Made by a program: the position numbers and the translations under genes. From Persicaria tinctoria (lineage: Eukaryota > Streptophyta > Magnoliopsida > Caryophyllales > Polygonaceae), in assembly GCA_037127255.1 (NCBI GenBank), contig JBANSL010000012.1, positions 34,711,115 through 34,775,114 of the forward strand: a DNA stretch of 64,000 bases, read 5' to 3'. Of this stretch, positions 35,191-48,492 are shown piece after piece. The notes under the pieces were generated by a model. That model made no database searches. It saw only the letters and a list, made by a program, of their open reading frames with translations, and was not told the origin of the DNA. Positions within the stretch are counted from its first letter, which is position 1; the number at the start of each line of letters is the position of its first letter.

Positions 35191-38100
35191 TCACAGAGAA
35201 AACTTCCGCTGAATTTCCTTACTGATGGGCTCCACATTCCAGTTAAGTTGAGCAGCTTTCGAATCATAGGCCTTAAGTTGCAATAGTGTGTTGTGATAGT
35301 CATATAAGGTTCTTCTGTGACCAACGCTAATATATGTTATACCGGAACCTTGTATCAAATTGTACAAATGAGCCTGCACACATCTTCGACAGTTAGAAGT
35401 TGGTATGACTGCCTTAATGTTCAAATCAACAAAGCTTGAAACTTGGCAAAAACATGCACAGCTCAAAGGCAATTGTTATGAAGTTGGTTAAGGGAATGTT
35501 CTCAAAGCAGTAAGATTGGAAAGTATATTTCACAAAAATGAATTATAGTGGCTGCTAAGATTTCATCCCAGAGTGATGAGTTGCCCAAAGATGGGTAAAT
35601 ATCTGAACAATCTATAATCATTGCTTTCTTGCCGAATCGAGAATTCAATTATCTCTAACCAGCTTGGAGAGCTGATAGTTGGGGAAATCCTTCCAGAAAC
35701 TTGACTCCATATATTTATCCCATATCATTATACTTTTTCCAGTTCAATTTGCATTTCTACCAACACTACAAGCTAGAAGTAACAGAGATTTTTCTAACGA
35801 GCACAATTAGATCAAAGTGTAGGAAAATAACTCAAAAGAATAATAATCTGTACCTACCTCATTCTCCACATCCAGAGCACTAGTAGACTCATCTAGAAGA
35901 ACCAAATCTGGTTTTGCTAGCAAGAGACGAGCAAATGCAAGGCGTTGTTGCTCGCCCAGAGAAAGAACACTAGACCACTCACATGTTGAATCTAGACCAT
36001 TCAAACGGGGCAAAATATACCCAAGACGAACATCCTCCAACACTTTTACCAGATCATCTGTTGTGGGTTTCTCAATCCTTTCCCTTGTGGCCCCAGATAC
36101 CAGATGCCGCAGCAAGAAAGGGGGGCAATCTATCAAAATATTTGCCAAAAGGGGGAAAATAACAAATATTTAGCCCAAAAGTAGTCGAACATCCCAAAGT
36201 AAAATTACCTAAAAATTTGAAGCAGTTACATTAAATCACTTGATCTAACAGTTTTGATGGAAGAAAACAGTACAGAAATTGTGACATTTGATCCTGATTT
36301 TTTTTTTATATAAATCATAAGCAAATCATAATTCATAAAGCTTATGCTGTTCCTCCTGCTCTCTAAGAAAAATCTAACGTTGCAGTTTTCAAGAAGCTTA
36401 CCATTTGCTTCAGTGATGTCTGATGGTTGAAATTCAGCCCATGTAGGATATAGCAATTGTTGACGCAGGGTTCCCAAAACCATATATGGCTTTTGAGGTA
36501 GAAAAAATATACCTTTGGAATTTCTCCCCCTCGATATCTTAACTTCTTCACCCATATATTGTCCGACAGTTGATCCCGATAGGCTTGTCTCAGAAGTAAC
36601 ATTTGGTTCAATGTTTTCTGAATTTTTCACATAGAAGGTTATATTTCCTCTTCCAGTTGTCCATAGCCCAGCCATGGCTCTTAACAAAGAAGTCTTACCA
36701 CTTCCACTTGGCCCACTTATCTATGAATGAAGAGAAAGAAAACAAAGAGTGAAGCCAGAGTAGACAGGAAGTCAGTAAAAAGGATAATAATATAAAAGCA
36801 AGAGTTACCAGCAGATTATCATTTTGATTTATTTCCAGAGACAAATCCATAATAAGTGTAGCTTCATTCGGGGTCTTTAGTGTCAGATTCTGTACAGACG
36901 CTAACATTTGATGATTGTCTAGAGGCACGGACCCATTTAAGTCCAACAAGGATGGCTGCATTGAAGACCTCACATTGTGGTATTCTACATGAATCTTCTC
37001 GGAACTTTTAGAGAGGTTGGAGGTGCTATAGCCGTCAAGAAGATCATCAAACTCACCTGTGCAATCAAACAGATTATGAAATTAAGACCTACAAGAAAGT
37101 ATTTCCACATTTCGAGGATGGAGAATCAAATGAGGCATCATTGGAATCAAATTCTTGTTCCAACTTCTTCAGTGATAATGACTCGTGATCAGATAACAAC
37201 AACCCAGTAAATTCCGCTTATAACGGGATCTGGAGGATCATTGATGTATGCACTCATGATCCATACATATAAAATAAAAAAGTTCAATTCACAAGTTACA
37301 AACAACAGGTTCATCTTTAAGAAATGGCCTGACTGAACTTCCAGTGAGATACAAAAAAGGAAAAAAAATTAAAAAGGAAAAAAAAAAACATTGATTAGTT
37401 GCGACTGTTGAAAATCATTCTTCAACAACCGCTTGATAGCGTAGATGATCAATGAGTGAGCATGGTAGAAATACAAACCTAGACGATCAATGACAGCTGA
37501 GAAAGCGCTGATAGCCTGGAACTGGTACACAATGAGGGAAAAATCCCCAAGAATATGATTAAAAGCAGACACTGACTGGTTTATGACACCAAATTCAATC
37601 TTCCCAGAAAAGTACATTGGTGCAACAACAGCAGCAGGAAGAATCTGAATGAGATAGCGATAGCCACTGGTGAAGAAGTCTAAATTTCTTGACGATATCA
37701 ACAGACGCTGCAAAATGGAACATCAAAGTCAAGATCATCAAACTAACCATTAAAAAAACTCAGTATCACAGAAATTGCATTCGAGGAACTAGAACTCACT
37801 AAAGCATTCACATTGATAAAGAAATCATTACGTGAACTTCAATTAAATCATATGGATCTGAAGTGAAAATTGGAGTCTTCAAAGGCATTCACTTTTCTAG
37901 TGTCTCGAGTTTATTCACTGATCTGCAGAGATATTATTCTCCTTTCATGTTCACTAATTCCATCCAGAAAATTAATCAAAGGAAGAGTTAGACATACACT
38001 TAGATTTTCAAAAGCATTTTTGAATCTGTCAACCAGCAGCTCCATTTCATTTTCTTCTCCACCATAAAAAGCAATGGACTCAGCATTTTCTCGCACACGT

Positions 38101-38659
38101 ACAAGTCCATAACGAAAATCTGCTTCCTTCTTTTCTTGAAGGAAATTCAGGGTAACCAGGCCCTATAAACCAAACTGCATTAGTCTCCTATAACAAGATA
38201 ACCCAAAATGAGTGATTTCCAGATTGGAATTTAGCTTGAAAGAGAAATACCTTTCCAAGAAAAATACTGATTGCTGTACCACCAATTGAATATACAAGAA
38301 GTACAATGAATAGTGGAGGGTAGATTCCATAAAGAATATTACTAAATGATATCAAGTCCACTGCAGCATTGAATAGCGTCAATGAGAAAGACAAAGCAGT
38401 TCCCGTGAATGAACTCAAATCATCTACGATTCGTTGGTCTGGATTGTCAATGACAGAAAGAGATTGGATTTTGTAAAAAGCTTGGTTCTTCAAATAGCGG
38501 TTCATATAATAGGTTGTCATCCAGGACCTCCACCTTAAAGAAAGGGTCTCCTTCGCATAATCTCTTAAGACAAAAAACTGCAAAGGACAAGTATCAACTT
38601 CATCTGTCATTAGAGAATAAAACATAGCACATAAAGCAAGAAAATCCATGTAAGACTGA

Positions 38660-38710
<51 letters not shown>

Positions 38711-41409
38711 GATAGAGCGAGAGAGAACAACTAGTATTCATTTTTTTAACATTAAATATGAATACTAGTTGGTGTAAGTACAATATCTTTAAATATGAAT
38801 AGTAACATGCAAAGGTAAATTTTTATTAGTTTGTAAAATATGAATACTTAATAATTTAGATTTGAATAATTACGTCATTATATATGAATGTATCATATTT
38901 TGTTGACAGAGTTGTAAAACAAGGAGGCATGCTGCCACAAATTTTTTTGCCAGATGCAGATAAAAATCTGCAGTTGATGAATCAAGCACGGCAGTTCTGT
39001 CGACAAGCATCCTTGTCGTGTACTTTTTATAGAGAATATGCAAGTTGCATTCAACGGCTAGGTGTCTATCAGTGTTTGAGATCTTGTATATAACTTGAAC
39101 TAATTCAAATGGGTTTTTATAGGTTCTCCTGAATAACAGAAAGGCAAAAGCGCAGGTGGGAGGAAACACTATCAACACAAGTAAATAATTAGGTCTTGAA
39201 TGGTCTACATCTGATAATTTAGAGTAGAAGATCCAACTTTTGAGGGTCAAAATTTTCATTCTATACATTAATTATATTAGTTGATAGATGTGAAAAAGGA
39301 TGCTTTAGACGTTGGATAAGCATCCAACAGTTTCTTGTTTTATATGACACAAATCATTTGAATGCAAATGAATTAGGATTCTAGACAGTTACCTGTTTGG
39401 TAGGAACCCATTATTCTAATAGCCATATACCACCCTCAAGGAAATAAATTAATTTGGAAAAAAAAAAGAAACTACAAATGAATTAGGATTATTAAGTTTT
39501 CCTTGTCCGAAATTTGTCTAGACATGAAGTTGACACCAACTCCCCTTTATAAAGTATAAATTATATCCAAAACTTAAAAGGCATGCCCAACACTCAACCA
39601 ATCTTTATATAAAATCATGTGGTAATACTTCCAGGCATAAACCTAATTTTGAATTTATCAGACTTTTAAACACAGAAATTGATGAAATCTGTAATAAAAC
39701 AACCTACTTATGCAGTCGTAGTTCATAAGTTTAACTTAATCAAAATACAAAACTGGGCCTGAAATTTCAAAGTAATATATCAGCATTCAGCACTAGGCCA
39801 GATGGTGTCACTATAGGACAGAGATGTCAATAACAGTCTAAAAAAAAGACTAGCAGTATAGTACCTAAAGGGTGGAGCAGATGCTCACCGGAATGCCTCC
39901 TGCAAATCCACCAAGATAGTACAAAAGCTGCTTTGTAAATTGATCCTGGTCCTTATCTGTTGTTGAAAAAATGATTATTCACGTGCGCAGTAACAGAACA
40001 GTCAAAAGAAAGGTAATGAAGACCCTAATAAAAGAAAATGATTGAATAGAATAATGTAATTCCAGATGTATTTGAATATTGGAATACATGTCTTCAAATG
40101 CATCAGCGAAAAAGGTTAGTTATTTACGATTTCCCTTGTATTAACTTAACCATCCTATAATTCTATAAACTACCACATAACTTAAATATACTGTTGTCAC
40201 TAAAGCCACCGAGTGGCAGCACCACCAAGCTATTCTCTTCAAATATTCCGTGGTTCGCCAGCAAGCAGGACCTGAAAACCTGGTGAATGGTCCCAGAACT
40301 CTGGACTCTAGAACTCAATGAGAAATTTGACAAAGAAAACCCCCACAAGCTTTTAATGACAACCTTTTGTTCTGTTCAAAGAAATATCCGTTCAAAGTGA
40401 TCAGCGATCTTGATACAACTCATTGATAAGTTCAGCTCACCTTCAACAACAAATTACAAACTGAAAAGCAAACAGCTTACCTCCAACAGCTCATGTATGG
40501 GGAATGTAAACTCCAGGCCTAATCCAAACCTACTATGTTCACTAGTATAACTTTTCTCTAGTCAATTTCCTCCTGCTAGGATGTAATTAGTTTAACACGA
40601 CTCGTTAGCAGTAAAGTCTTGTCAGTTACAAGTTTGTTAACGGTTTAGTTTATTAGGCTGAAGGTTGTGCTTCTTTCGATCTTGCTCACTTTGCCATTCG
40701 CATCAAATCAACAATTTCCATCTATTATCTTCTCATTCCTAGGCGCCAGTAATTGTTAATATTCCAACACTCCATAAGAATCAACATACAATAGGATTAA
40801 GCAAAATAGAAGGAGGAAATAATAGTACGACTCACTCGCTAGAGCGTTGTAGAAATCGCGACCAAGGAAATTGAAACCCACGCTTATCCCGGTGGTCGCC
40901 AAGGTCAAAGCAAAGACCGCCGCCAACCGCAGCCTAGCTTCAGCCTTGTCCTCCGACGACCAATACGGCGCGGCCACCTTCCAGAACCTCTTCAGAAGCG
41001 TCCTGACCTCAGTCGTCCTCCTCTGGCCATCGTCATTCCCACCTCCCCCCTAATTTAACCAAATCGGCACCAATTAGCACAAAATTTCAAGAAACAGCAA
41101 AGAGGAGACGAAGAAAGAGGGACGAACTCGATCATCCGGTGCTGGCATTTTGGAATCGCCGGAAATGGCGTTCGCAGGGCCACGGCGTAAGGTGCTGGCT
41201 GTTCTGTTTGTTCGCGAGGAGAACGGGAGGCGGACAATCGCAGGGAAGACAGTGGTAGGTTTAGAGGCGGTCGGCTTCCTCCTCCGGAAAGAGGAAGCGG
41301 CGGCGGAGGGCGTTGAAGCCAGAGACGCCATTGACAGCGAGCACGAGGAGAATAGAGAGGGATGAAGCGAGCAGTTGAGGAAGCATGTGATTGTGAGAGA
41401 CGCCACCAT
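35191..41409 (-). CDS. ABCD2: ABC transporter D family member 2, plastid type (10 exons)
   Basis: Exons on the minus strand: 41409-41128, 41049-40836, 39956-39889, 38577-38251, 38162-37998, 37707-37479, 37056-36809, 36720-36402, 36129-35858, 35373-35191. All introns are GT-AG and the joined frame is open, giving 768 residues. The product is a half-size ABC transporter with an N-terminal ABC_membrane_2 domain (about residues 125-430; NPDQRIVDD is the cytosolic-loop motif) and one ATPase: Walker A GPSGSGKT (514-521), Q-loop LPQKPYM, signature LSLGEQQ (674-680), Walker B LVLLDE, H-loop His 727. The first 90 residues are Ser/Arg-rich without acidic residues, typical of a plastid transit peptide. 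Related plant proteins are plastid-targeted. The substrate is not settled and it would act as a dimer. Met27 is an alternative start. An RTE-derived fragment lies in intron 6. Confidence 0.95.
37185..37262 (-). repeat. RTE-type 3' end fragment in ABCD2 intron 6
   Basis: AACAACAACCCAGTAAATTC, with GGGATCTGGAGG and GTATGCACTC, matches the 3' UTR block of the RTE relic at 18410-18480 in the same orientation. It is short and isolated inside the intron, so it is a 5'-truncated insertion that leaves splicing signals untouched. Confidence 0.65.
38660..38712. repeat. (TA)n(CA)n compound microsatellite
   Basis: TA units flank nine CA units within ABCD2 intron 3. Confidence 0.9.
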
Positions 41410-41655
41410 TTGCTCTTCAGGCGGAATCTACTACACTCCGCTTTGCAACGGCCGGCCTCTTCTATTTTCCTTTTTCTTATTTTTAAAAAATAAAATAAAA
41501 TTTCGTTGTGGGAAGGATTATCTGAAGCAGGGAGGAGCTGGTCGTCTCTATGCCGCCACGCAATAACGCAAATTACACGCCCTTAATTTCCTTTTAAATC
41601 ATACCGGAGTAGTAATAATTACGTACTGATCCCCCCTTCTCTCTTTTTCATTTTT
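41410..41655 (-). promoter_or_regulatory. ABCD2 5' UTR and promoter region
   Basis: This is the only space between the ABCD2 start and the foldback element. The proximal 50 bp are GC-rich (CGGCCGG). No clear TATA box is visible at the usual distance, as is common for plastid-protein genes. Most upstream control must lie within or beyond the adjacent transposon. Confidence 0.4.
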
Positions 41656-41659
41656 TTTA

Positions 41660-44313
41660 GAAAAATTTTGCGAAATAGGCACATTTATTGGACGTATTTG
41701 CGAAATAGACGCGTGTTTGGACAAATTTGCGAAATGGCCGCTATATATACCCTAATATCTCGCTCCTCCCCTCTCTTTCCAGAATAATTTCTCGCCTCCT
41801 CTCCTCTCTTTCCAGATTTTTCGAGACAGTGCGGCGTCCGAATTGGAGTTCCTTCTTCGACAGATCTGAGATTGCGCCGGATTGGAGGTCTCGATCTATG
41901 GCGGCGAAGCTAGACAGTGTGGCGTCTCTCTTCCTCATCCGACGAGATTCGGCGAGATCCGGTGCAAATATGACAGATCCGGCGAGATTCCTCAATCGGC
42001 GAGATTCCGGATCGTTCCTCCGTTGTCTCTTCAACTCCGATTGTTCCTCCGATCGCGGATTGCAGTGTGTTGGTCTTCCTCCGATCGTCTTCCTCCAGAT
42101 CTGAAGTGGCTCGAGCGAGCGACTCCAGATCTGAAGTGGCTCGAGCGAGCGAGTCCGAGCGAGGTCGAGCGAGGCGGCGGTCCAAGCGAGGTCGAGGGAG
42201 GTGGCGGCACGAGTGAGCGAGTCGATGACCGGACCTAGATCTCCTCCTGAGTCCGAACGCTGTATTCGGCGATTTCTCAAGATAGAAGATGAAGTTTTTG
42301 TTAAATTACGAAACTGACCCTATAAATATGGAAATTATAAAAAACATCTATATTTTATTATAAAAATCACCTTATGAATATGAGAAAGTAAAAAAAACTA
42401 TAAAATATGTGATTAATGAATATGAGAAAGTAAAAAGATCTCGAAATCGATTCATGTCTCCAACTTCAAATCTCGAAATCGATCGCCATCGTCCGAATAT
42501 AAATAATAATAATAATAAAATGTTGTGCAAATATAACATTTTGCACGATAAAATGTTAAAAAAATTATTGCTCTTATTTTTGCTCAACATCATCTTATTT
42601 TTGCTCAACTATTTGTTATTTTTTGCACAACAATCGAGACTTGTGAATTTATTCTCAACATGGTCTTATTTTATCTCAATATAATTTCATATTTTCTCAA
42701 TAAAGTATTGCTCAACATGCTCTTATTTTTGCTCACCAATCCTTTATTTTTGCACAACATTCGAGACTTGTGAAATTGTGTCTCAACATGCTCTTATTTT
42801 TGCTCAACTATATGTTATTTTTGCACGACTCTGTTTTAAAAGTTGCACGACTATGTTTTAAGAGTTGCACGACTCTGTTTGAGAGTTGCACGACTCTTGT
42901 TGTAAGAATTGCATGACTCTTGTTTTAAGAGTTGCACTACTCTCTTGCAAGAGTTGCACGACTCTGATTTAAGAGTTGCACGAATCTGTTGTAAGAGTTG
43001 CACGACTCTGTTGTAAGAGTTGCACGAATCTTGTTTTAAGAGTTGCACAACTCTTTTGTAAGAGTTGCACGACTCTGTTGTAAGAGTTGCACGACTCTGT
43101 TTTAAGAGTTGCACGACTCTTGTTTTAAGAGTTGCAAAACAATCGAGATTTCTGAAATTGTTCTCAACATGATTTTATGTTCTCTCAATATTATTTTAAG
43201 AATTGCACGACTATGTTGTAAGAGTTGCACGACTATATTGTAAGAGTTGCACGACTATGTTGCAAGAGTTGCACGACTCTGTTTTAAGAGTTGCACGACC
43301 ATGTTTTAAGAGTTGCACGACTTTGTTTTAATAGTTGCACGACTCTGTTGTAACATTTGCACGACTCTTATTTTAAGAGTTGCACGACAATCTAGACTTG
43401 TGAATTTATTCTCAACATGATATTATTTTATCTCAATATAATTTCATACTTTCTCAATAAACTGTAAACGATTCAGAATAAATTGAAGCAAGCCTAGTTT
43501 TATTTTTTATTATTGTTAACATTTTATCGTGCAAATATAACCGTAAATTGTGCAAATATAATCGTATGTTGTGCAAATATAACATTTTGTTGTGCAAAAA
43601 TAAAAATATAGATTATGGATCCCATAACAAAATATAGGTAGTTTTTTTAATTTCTCATATTTGTAGGGTGATTTTTGTAATTTTATCAAAATTCTATCTT
43701 CTTCCTCCGATTTCTGCGAAGAGACATCTATCGTGCTCCGCGCTCGACGCCCCCGCCGGCGGCCTCCTTCGCTCCGGTGCTCGCTTCCACCCTCGCTCCG
43801 ACGCTCGCTCCCTCCCTCGCTCCGACGCTCGGTCAACACTGCCTACCTCCCTCGCTCGCTCACTAAGTCCTTCTTCAACCTCGCTCGCTCGACCGTCTCT
43901 CCAGATCTAGCGTTCGCAGGCCTCCGGCTCGCTCGGCCGTTGCTCGACTTCGCTCCGGCATTCTCGCTCTCCGGCGCTCTCGATCTCCATCAATTGGACA
44001 TAAATGGCGAATTCAGATCTCCAAAGACGGAGGACGGAATCGCTTCAGATGGCGTCTTTGGAGGCGGCACGGCTGCGACAGCGACAAGGAGGAAAGGAGG
44101 AAGATGGACGGAATTGCTTCAGATCCAGCGCCGAAGCCATAGATCTCGACCTTGCTCACAATCGCCAGAGAGAGCGCGCGGAGAGGGAGAGCTCGGAGGA
44201 GAGAGAAAGATCCGTGAAACAAAGGAAAGGGGTTTATATTGCGTCCATTTTCGTGGCTATTTTGCAAAATCAGCCCATTTTCGTGGCTATTTTGCAAAAC
44301 CCCCCCTTTTTTT
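41660..44313. mobile_element. foldback-like TIR element with central minisatellite
   Basis: The left end has tandem TTTGCGAAATAG/AATGG units (41660-41740). The complement of the right end has tandem TTTTGCAAAATAGCCACG units (44240-44300). Inward, GC-rich arms are partly inverted copies: GATCTATGGCGGCG (41894) against the complement of CGCCGAAGCCATAGATC (44127). The loop (42300-43660) is AT-rich with a GTTGCACGAC array. No transposase is present. It sits just upstream of ABCD2. Confidence 0.68.
42830..43390. repeat. 21-24-bp minisatellite, core GAGTTGCACGACTC
   Basis: About 22 units of GAGTTGCACGACTC with a TGTTTTAA or TGTTGTAA spacer are interrupted once at 43135-43200. The core has matching GAGT and ACTC arms around TGCACG, so each unit can form a small hairpin. 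Frames through it (minus 42851-43114) are artefacts of the repeat. Confidence 0.92.
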
Positions 44314-44379
44314 AAAGTGAGCCCCCTGGCGTATTTCCTCCCTCCGCCACTGCGTGGATGGGACGGGGCCCGTAGGGTC

Positions 44380-44547
44380 GGACCTGACTGAGGTCCAACA
44401 AAAGCTCGCCTCGGGCCCATCAGCGTAGGGGCTCCGGACCTGAGTGAGGTCCAACAAAAGCTCGCCTCGGGCCCATCAGCGTAGGGGCTCCGAACCTGAG
44501 TGAGGTCCAATAAAAGCTCGCCTCGGGCCCATCAGCGTAGGGGCCCA
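44380..44547. repeat. 56-bp tandem repeat, 3 copies
   Basis: Units start ACCTGASTGAGGTCCAA near 44383, 44439 and 44495 and include AAGCTCGCCTCGGGCCCATC. They are nearly identical, so recent amplification is likely. GACCT..AGGTC forms a small inverted repeat in each unit. Confidence 0.95.
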
Positions 44548-44597
44548 TAGTATATATATAAATAGAAGCAAAATGGGTTACAAAACAAAGAGGTGAC

Positions 44598-44665
44598 TTG
44601 GCTCACTAGTAATGGAACGAAAGACATTTATTTGTGATTGCAAAGACCAAGGTTCAAATTCAGTG
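44598..44665 (+). ncRNA. tRNA-like A and B boxes (SINE-like)
   Basis: TTGGCTCACTAGTAATGG (44599) and GGTTCAAATTC (44651) fit A and B boxes 52 bp apart. No tRNA fold is visible and the tail is not clear. Confidence 0.45.
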
Positions 44666-44702
44666 TTTGACCTTTCAACATATGTTTTTTTCCCACATCA
44701 AA

Positions 44703-44818
44703 ACCCTACTTTATCTCACCCGACAAACTCACTCCAACCTACTTTATTTTACACAGCAAACCCTACTTTATCTCACCCAACAAACTCATTCCAACCTACT
44801 TTATTTTACACAGCAAAC
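44703..44818. repeat. 58-bp tandem duplication
   Basis: CCCTACTTTATCTCACCC at 44703 recurs at 44761, and each copy is followed by CCAACCTACTTTATTTTACA. The following GC-rich stretch (44820-44990) and 45000-45640 show no recognisable gene. Confidence 0.9.
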
Positions 44819-45649
44819 GACAAAGCAGAGAAGGGACAAATCCGAGTCCGAGAGTCTCCAAGCCAATGACCCGCCGCCTCAAGCTCCACCTTCAACATAC
44901 CTTGGCATTGACGCACCGGACCCAACCCCTCGCCAGTCGGCGAACCCCCCGCAGGACGCAGCAGTCGCCAACCTCTTCCTTTCATTCTTCAAGAGTTCAA
45001 GGAACTTTTCATTTGATTGTTTTTAAGTTTAATTAGTTTAGATTAAAATCAATTTAGATTATGGTGTGGATTTGAGATTGAGTCTGTTCTCTTGATTGCA
45101 TTATTAAACTTATTTGGCATTGGTGTCAATGATGAATTCAAAAAAAAAAAATCTTACAAGTTTGGATTTCATCACATGTCAAAGTTGAAATTGAATCTAC
45201 TCTCACTGTCTAGTGTCAAAAATTGCTACTAATTGGCTATTGGTTATTGGCTAATGTCCAGAAAATTGCTTTATCATTTACACTCCCTATCTTTCCTTGT
45301 TGATTCATCACTCTGTGTGTTATTAATCATCTTAGATTGCTCGTTGAGAACACTTGCTTAATTGAATTTCGATCTCCATTGAGTTGTGTGTTGGTTGTCT
45401 ACCTTTAATGCGGTTGATACAGACTGAAAACCATAGTGTTAGGGTGTTGCATTACCATCCTGGTGTGCACCTTCGTCTGCTCGGTTTGGAGTGGTGCTGA
45501 ATATATTGCAAAATCTCATCTCCTCAAACATTGATAAGCTTTGGCACTTTCTTAGAAGGTACTCTACTCGAATTGGCTCGATCCAAATTTCCCGAAATAA
45601 TTTTTGTTTCACTAAATTTTGCTCATTTAAAACACATTTTAATTTTCAG

Positions 45650-45996
45650 CGTTTGGAGGTGAGTTGTTCAAAGTTGTAGATGAAATGAAGGCAGAGGGTG
45701 ACAACTCCTCCCCTGCTAAGTACAATAGTTTACTTGATATCAAATGGAATGAAGAGAATTTGGTGAGGACCATATTATATAAATACATATTTGATTTTGG
45801 TATCTATTTAATTATAATGAAGAATCTGATCGAGTTTGCAATGCATGCAAACCTAGCAAGATGGGAATCAAGCCATGGGAGATTTAAGTTCAGACATCCA
45901 TGGAAGCAATATCTTGAAATCAGATCATTAACAAGGCAATGTGCCTACAAGATTGATGCTCTCACCACTTTCCTTCACCTGAACTCTCACCAAGGG
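45650..45996 (+). pseudogene. ALMT (aluminium-activated malate transporter) fragment
   Basis: Two exon-like pieces with AG and GT borders are visible: 45650-45762 (FGGELFKVVDEMKAEGD) and about 45835-45996, which carries ARWESSHGRFKFRHPW and LTRQCAYKIDAL. The second is the hallmark cytosolic motif of ALMT anion channels, normally ARWEP. No upstream exon with the six membrane spans is present, and the frame stops after the second piece. A weak continuation at 46290-46350 is possible. It is a partial relic of a vacuolar or plasma-membrane malate channel gene. Confidence 0.75.
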
Positions 45997-46094
45997 TAAT
46001 TAACTAATTGTATCCCTTTGTGGTTGTTTTTTTAGGTGGTTGTGGTTTGTGATTAAGAAGGTATGTAAAAATATTTTCATGTTTCTTCTTTAAT

Positions 46095-46270
46095 TTTTTT
46101 TATTAGGAAATAATTCGAGGATCAGACAGACCTGACACCTCGATAGGCCGAAAAAATCAGAAGATGGCGAACCGTCAAACATACAACATAAAATAAAACG
46201 GTGCAATACAAAGAGTGACAAGCTAACAGACCCAGATGAACAAACGAATCTAACCCAAAACCGCAGGGGA
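46095..46270 (-). mobile_element. 5'-truncated non-LTR insertion with 16-bp TSD
   Basis: The 176-bp insert is flanked by exact copies of ATGTTTCTTCTTTAAT (46079-46094 and 46271-46286). On the minus strand it ends in TTTCCTAATAAAAAAA, a short poly(A). A long duplication and poly(A) are the marks of LINE target-primed reverse transcription. It encodes nothing and is probably a LINE 3' UTR. Confidence 0.9.
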
Positions 46271-46399
46271 ATGTTTCTTCTTTAATGACAGCACACGAGA
46301 GGCATTAACTCAAACAATCTCAAAGCCTAGGAAACAATATCAAGAGTTATTTCACTACTAATCAAACTATTGATGAAGGTGTCAATGAAGAGGGTCTAT

Positions 46400-46620
46400 T
46401 TTTGTTTCTCACCTTAGGCCATTCCAATCTCATGTCCGACTCTGGGGCCCGTCTCGTTTAATTTTTTCGGATGGGATTTACTTTTCTTTTTTAGTCCCAC
46501 ATGGTTCTTATTTCTCATGGGACCGGGACGGGACTTGTCTCTCAAATAAAAATAATAAAATATTATAAAAACTTGAAGGAAAAAAATGTTTTAATTGTTA
46601 GTGATTCTTCAATGATAAAA
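46400..46620. repeat. relic of hAT MITE 1 family end
   Basis: GGGACCGGGACGGGACTTG and CTCAAATAAAAATAATAAAA match the complement of the hAT MITE 1 right end (4560-4650). Only one end is visible. The rest to 46950 is AT-rich with no recognised feature. Confidence 0.5.
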
Positions 46621-46945
46621 CATGCCACAACACAATCGCATTAAAAAAAACACATCCAGCATACAATTGCAGTAGTTGCACCTTTAGTTAATCAATCAAG
46701 ATGCCACACAAGAAAGCTTCGTTTGATTGTAGCCCTAACCCCACTAATTAGTAATTTTGTATTTTAAGATTAAGATTTCCGGGTTTAGTTTACTATATAC
46801 ACTTTACACTTACAGTATCATTATAATGTGCTTGTAAATGTTTAAAATAACTAAATATATAAATCAATAAATTAGTAAATTGAAATGTTGCCCCCCAAAT
46901 AAAAGAAGAATATACTACTAATAAAATTATAACTCTCATCCCACG

Positions 46946-46953
<8 letters not shown>

Positions 46954-46977
<24 letters not shown>
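46954..46977. repeat. (TA)n tract
   Basis: Twelve TA units mark the left side of the next block. Confidence 0.9.

Positions 46978-48492
<1,515 letters not shown>

Noticed and set aside
38870..39268. Extra gene inside ABCD2 intron 3
   Set aside because: The frame lacks any domain or splice support, and ABCD2 is complete without it.
41741..42280. Arg/Ser/Leu-rich frames on both strands near 42 kb (and 43.5-44.5 kb)
   Set aside because: They fall in the inverted GC-rich arms of the foldback-like element and mirror each other.
42851..43114. Gln/Leu/Lys repeat frame on the minus strand
   Set aside because: It is generated by the GTTGCACGAC array.
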